Assembly (NCBI RefSeq): GCF_023373525.1
Contig: NZ_CP097218.1
Coordinates: forward strand, 4,030,001 to 4,094,000
Length of the DNA stretch: 64,000 nucleotides
Reading direction: 5' to 3'
Origin: Brachybacterium kimchii
GTDB lineage: Bacteria; Actinomycetota; Actinomycetes; Actinomycetales; Dermabacteraceae
The position numbers were made by a program, and so were the translations under genes. Shown here in pieces: positions 63,277-64,000 of the stretch. The notes under the pieces were generated by a model. That model was not told the origin of the DNA and did no database searches. It worked only from the letters and a program-made list of their open reading frames with translations. Position 1 is the stretch's first letter, and each line of letters begins with the position of its first letter.

Positions 63277-64000
63277 TCAGAGGGCCTTCCCGGGATTGAG
63301 CAGGTGCTGGGGGTCGAACGCGTCCTTGAGGCGGCGCTGGAGCGCGCGGGACGCGTCGGAGAGCTCGAGGTCGAGCCAGGAGTGCTTCGCGGTGCCGATG
63401 CCGTGCTCGCCGCTGATGGTGCCGCCGAGGGCCAGGGCCTCGCGGACCAGGTCGTCGGCCGCGTCGTGGAGCACGGGCGGCAGCGGCGCCGAGGGGTCCG
63501 GGTTGTCCTCGGGGCGCGGGAGCGAGAGCGACGGGTGGAGGTTGCCGTCGCCCGCGTGGGCGACCGCCGAGGTGCGGATGCCGTGCTCGCGGCCGATCCG
63601 CTCGATCACCGCGAAGGCGTCGGCGAGGCGCGACTTCGGGATCGCGACGTCCTCGCCGAGGCGGAAGTGCCCGGCGCCGGAGCCGCGGCCCGAGCGGCGC
63701 AGCTCCCACCAGTGCTCGGCCTCCGCCTGGTCCTCCAGGACGCGGATCTCGACTCCCGACGGGTCGGGGTCCCCGCCGCCGAGCGCGACGATCAGGTCGT
63801 CCGCCTGCTCCGCGATGCCGTAGCCGTCGAGCTCGACGAGCAGCACCGCGCTCTCTCCCGCGGCGACGCCCGCTCCCGTGTTCTCGTCGATGTCCTCGAG
63901 GGAGCGCGCATCCAGCAGCTCGCAGGCCGCCGGCCGCACGGGGCTGCGCGAGATCGCGTTCACCCCGGCCGCGGCGCCCGCGACCGTGGGGAAGCGGGCG
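63277..64000 (-). CDS. FAD-linked 2-hydroxyacid dehydrogenase, GlcD type (5' end outside window)
   Basis: C-terminal 240 residues of a GlcD/D-2-hydroxyacid dehydrogenase. FAD_oxidase_C domain: PAACELLDARSLEDI, AVAHAGDGNLHPSLS, GTISGEHGIGTAKHSWLDLELSDASRALQRRLKDAFDPQHLLNPGKAL. The frame stays open to base 64000 and the family's FPTVAGAAAGVNAI segment is in frame before the first internal GTG at 63963, so the gene begins outside. Five bases before the aminotransferase start; the two enzymes could link a 2-hydroxy acid to an amino acid. Confidence 0.9.
   Translation of the reverse strand, partial: ARFPTVAGAAAGVNAISRSPVRPAACELLDARSLEDIDENTGAGVAAGESAVLLVELDGYGIAEQADDLIVALGGGDPDPSGVEIRVLEDQAEAEHWWELRRSGRGSGAGHFRLGEDVAIPKSRLADAFAVIERIGREHGIRTSAVAHAGDGNLHPSLSLPRPEDNPDPSAPLPPVLHDAADDLVREALALGGTISGEHGIGTAKHSWLDLELSDASRALQRRLKDAFDPQHLLNPGKAL

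Overview
The window is chromosomal DNA of a very high-GC Gram-positive bacterium, almost certainly an actinobacterium of the order Micrococcales. I would guess Brachybacterium or another Dermabacteraceae, but I cannot prove the genus. The signs are the strong G/C third-position bias, several leaderless start arrangements (TAnnnT six or seven bases before ATG), a DUF222/HNH protein, a DUF3263 protein, a RamB-type regulator, and a lone groEL behind a CIRCE element. Most genes overlap by ATGA or GTGA and form tight operons. Layout. 1-5.9 kb: the 3' part of a GH38 alpha-mannosidase, a DUF3817 membrane protein, and a UDP-sulfoquinovose synthase next to a GT4 glycosyltransferase (a likely sulfolipid pair). 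6-15 kb: a secreted NlpC/P60 peptidoglycan hydrolase, then a seven-gene organosulfur operon (sulfonate-type ABC transporter, acetyl-CoA synthetase, SfnG-type flavin monooxygenase, MetY, CoA-binding protein). 15-20.5 kb: a DUF222/HNH protein, a membrane Ser/Thr kinase whose linker carries eight TExI-like motifs, a membrane-anchored DsbA-like protein, and tRNA-Thr(TGT). 20.46-28.11 kb: a 7.6 kb integrative element inserted in the 3' end of that tRNA gene. It is bounded by 38-bp direct repeats and carries a tyrosine integrase, repeated integrase arm-like motifs, an excisionase-like protein, a coupled run of small winged-helix proteins, an iteron-like array and several unrecognised genes. It has no conjugation, capsid or packaging gene that I can recognise. 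28.2-34.6 kb: a catabolic locus controlled by a GntR/FCD regulator, with matching operators in front of an aldehyde dehydrogenase and in front of an FAD amine oxidase, DHDPS-family lyase and AGCS symporter operon. 34.7-40.3 kb: a gluconeogenic group (long-form GAPDH, RamB-like regulator, PEP synthase). 40.3-48.7 kb: a membrane protein with a variant leucine-rich-repeat-like start, an iron-regulated siderophore-interacting flavoprotein, an MFS transporter fused to CBS domains, trehalose synthase, uracil-DNA glycosylase, and small DUF3263 and LytR_C proteins. 48.7-55 kb: CIRCE and groEL, then an ECF vitamin/nucleoside-type transporter coupled to a SAM hydrolase-type enzyme. 55-64 kb: a luciferase-like monooxygenase, and a seven-gene operon running leftwards (FAD-linked 2-hydroxyacid dehydrogenase, cut by the window end; aminotransferase; oligopeptide-type ABC transporter; GNAT acetyltransferase). 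How the genes work together. The first 15 kb is rich in organosulfur chemistry (sulfoquinovose synthesis, sulfonate/sulfone use, sulfide assimilation). The centre holds carbon switching (acetate, gluconeogenesis, amine oxidation). The accessory content is concentrated in the tRNA-Thr element, which is the most likely place for an undescribed system.
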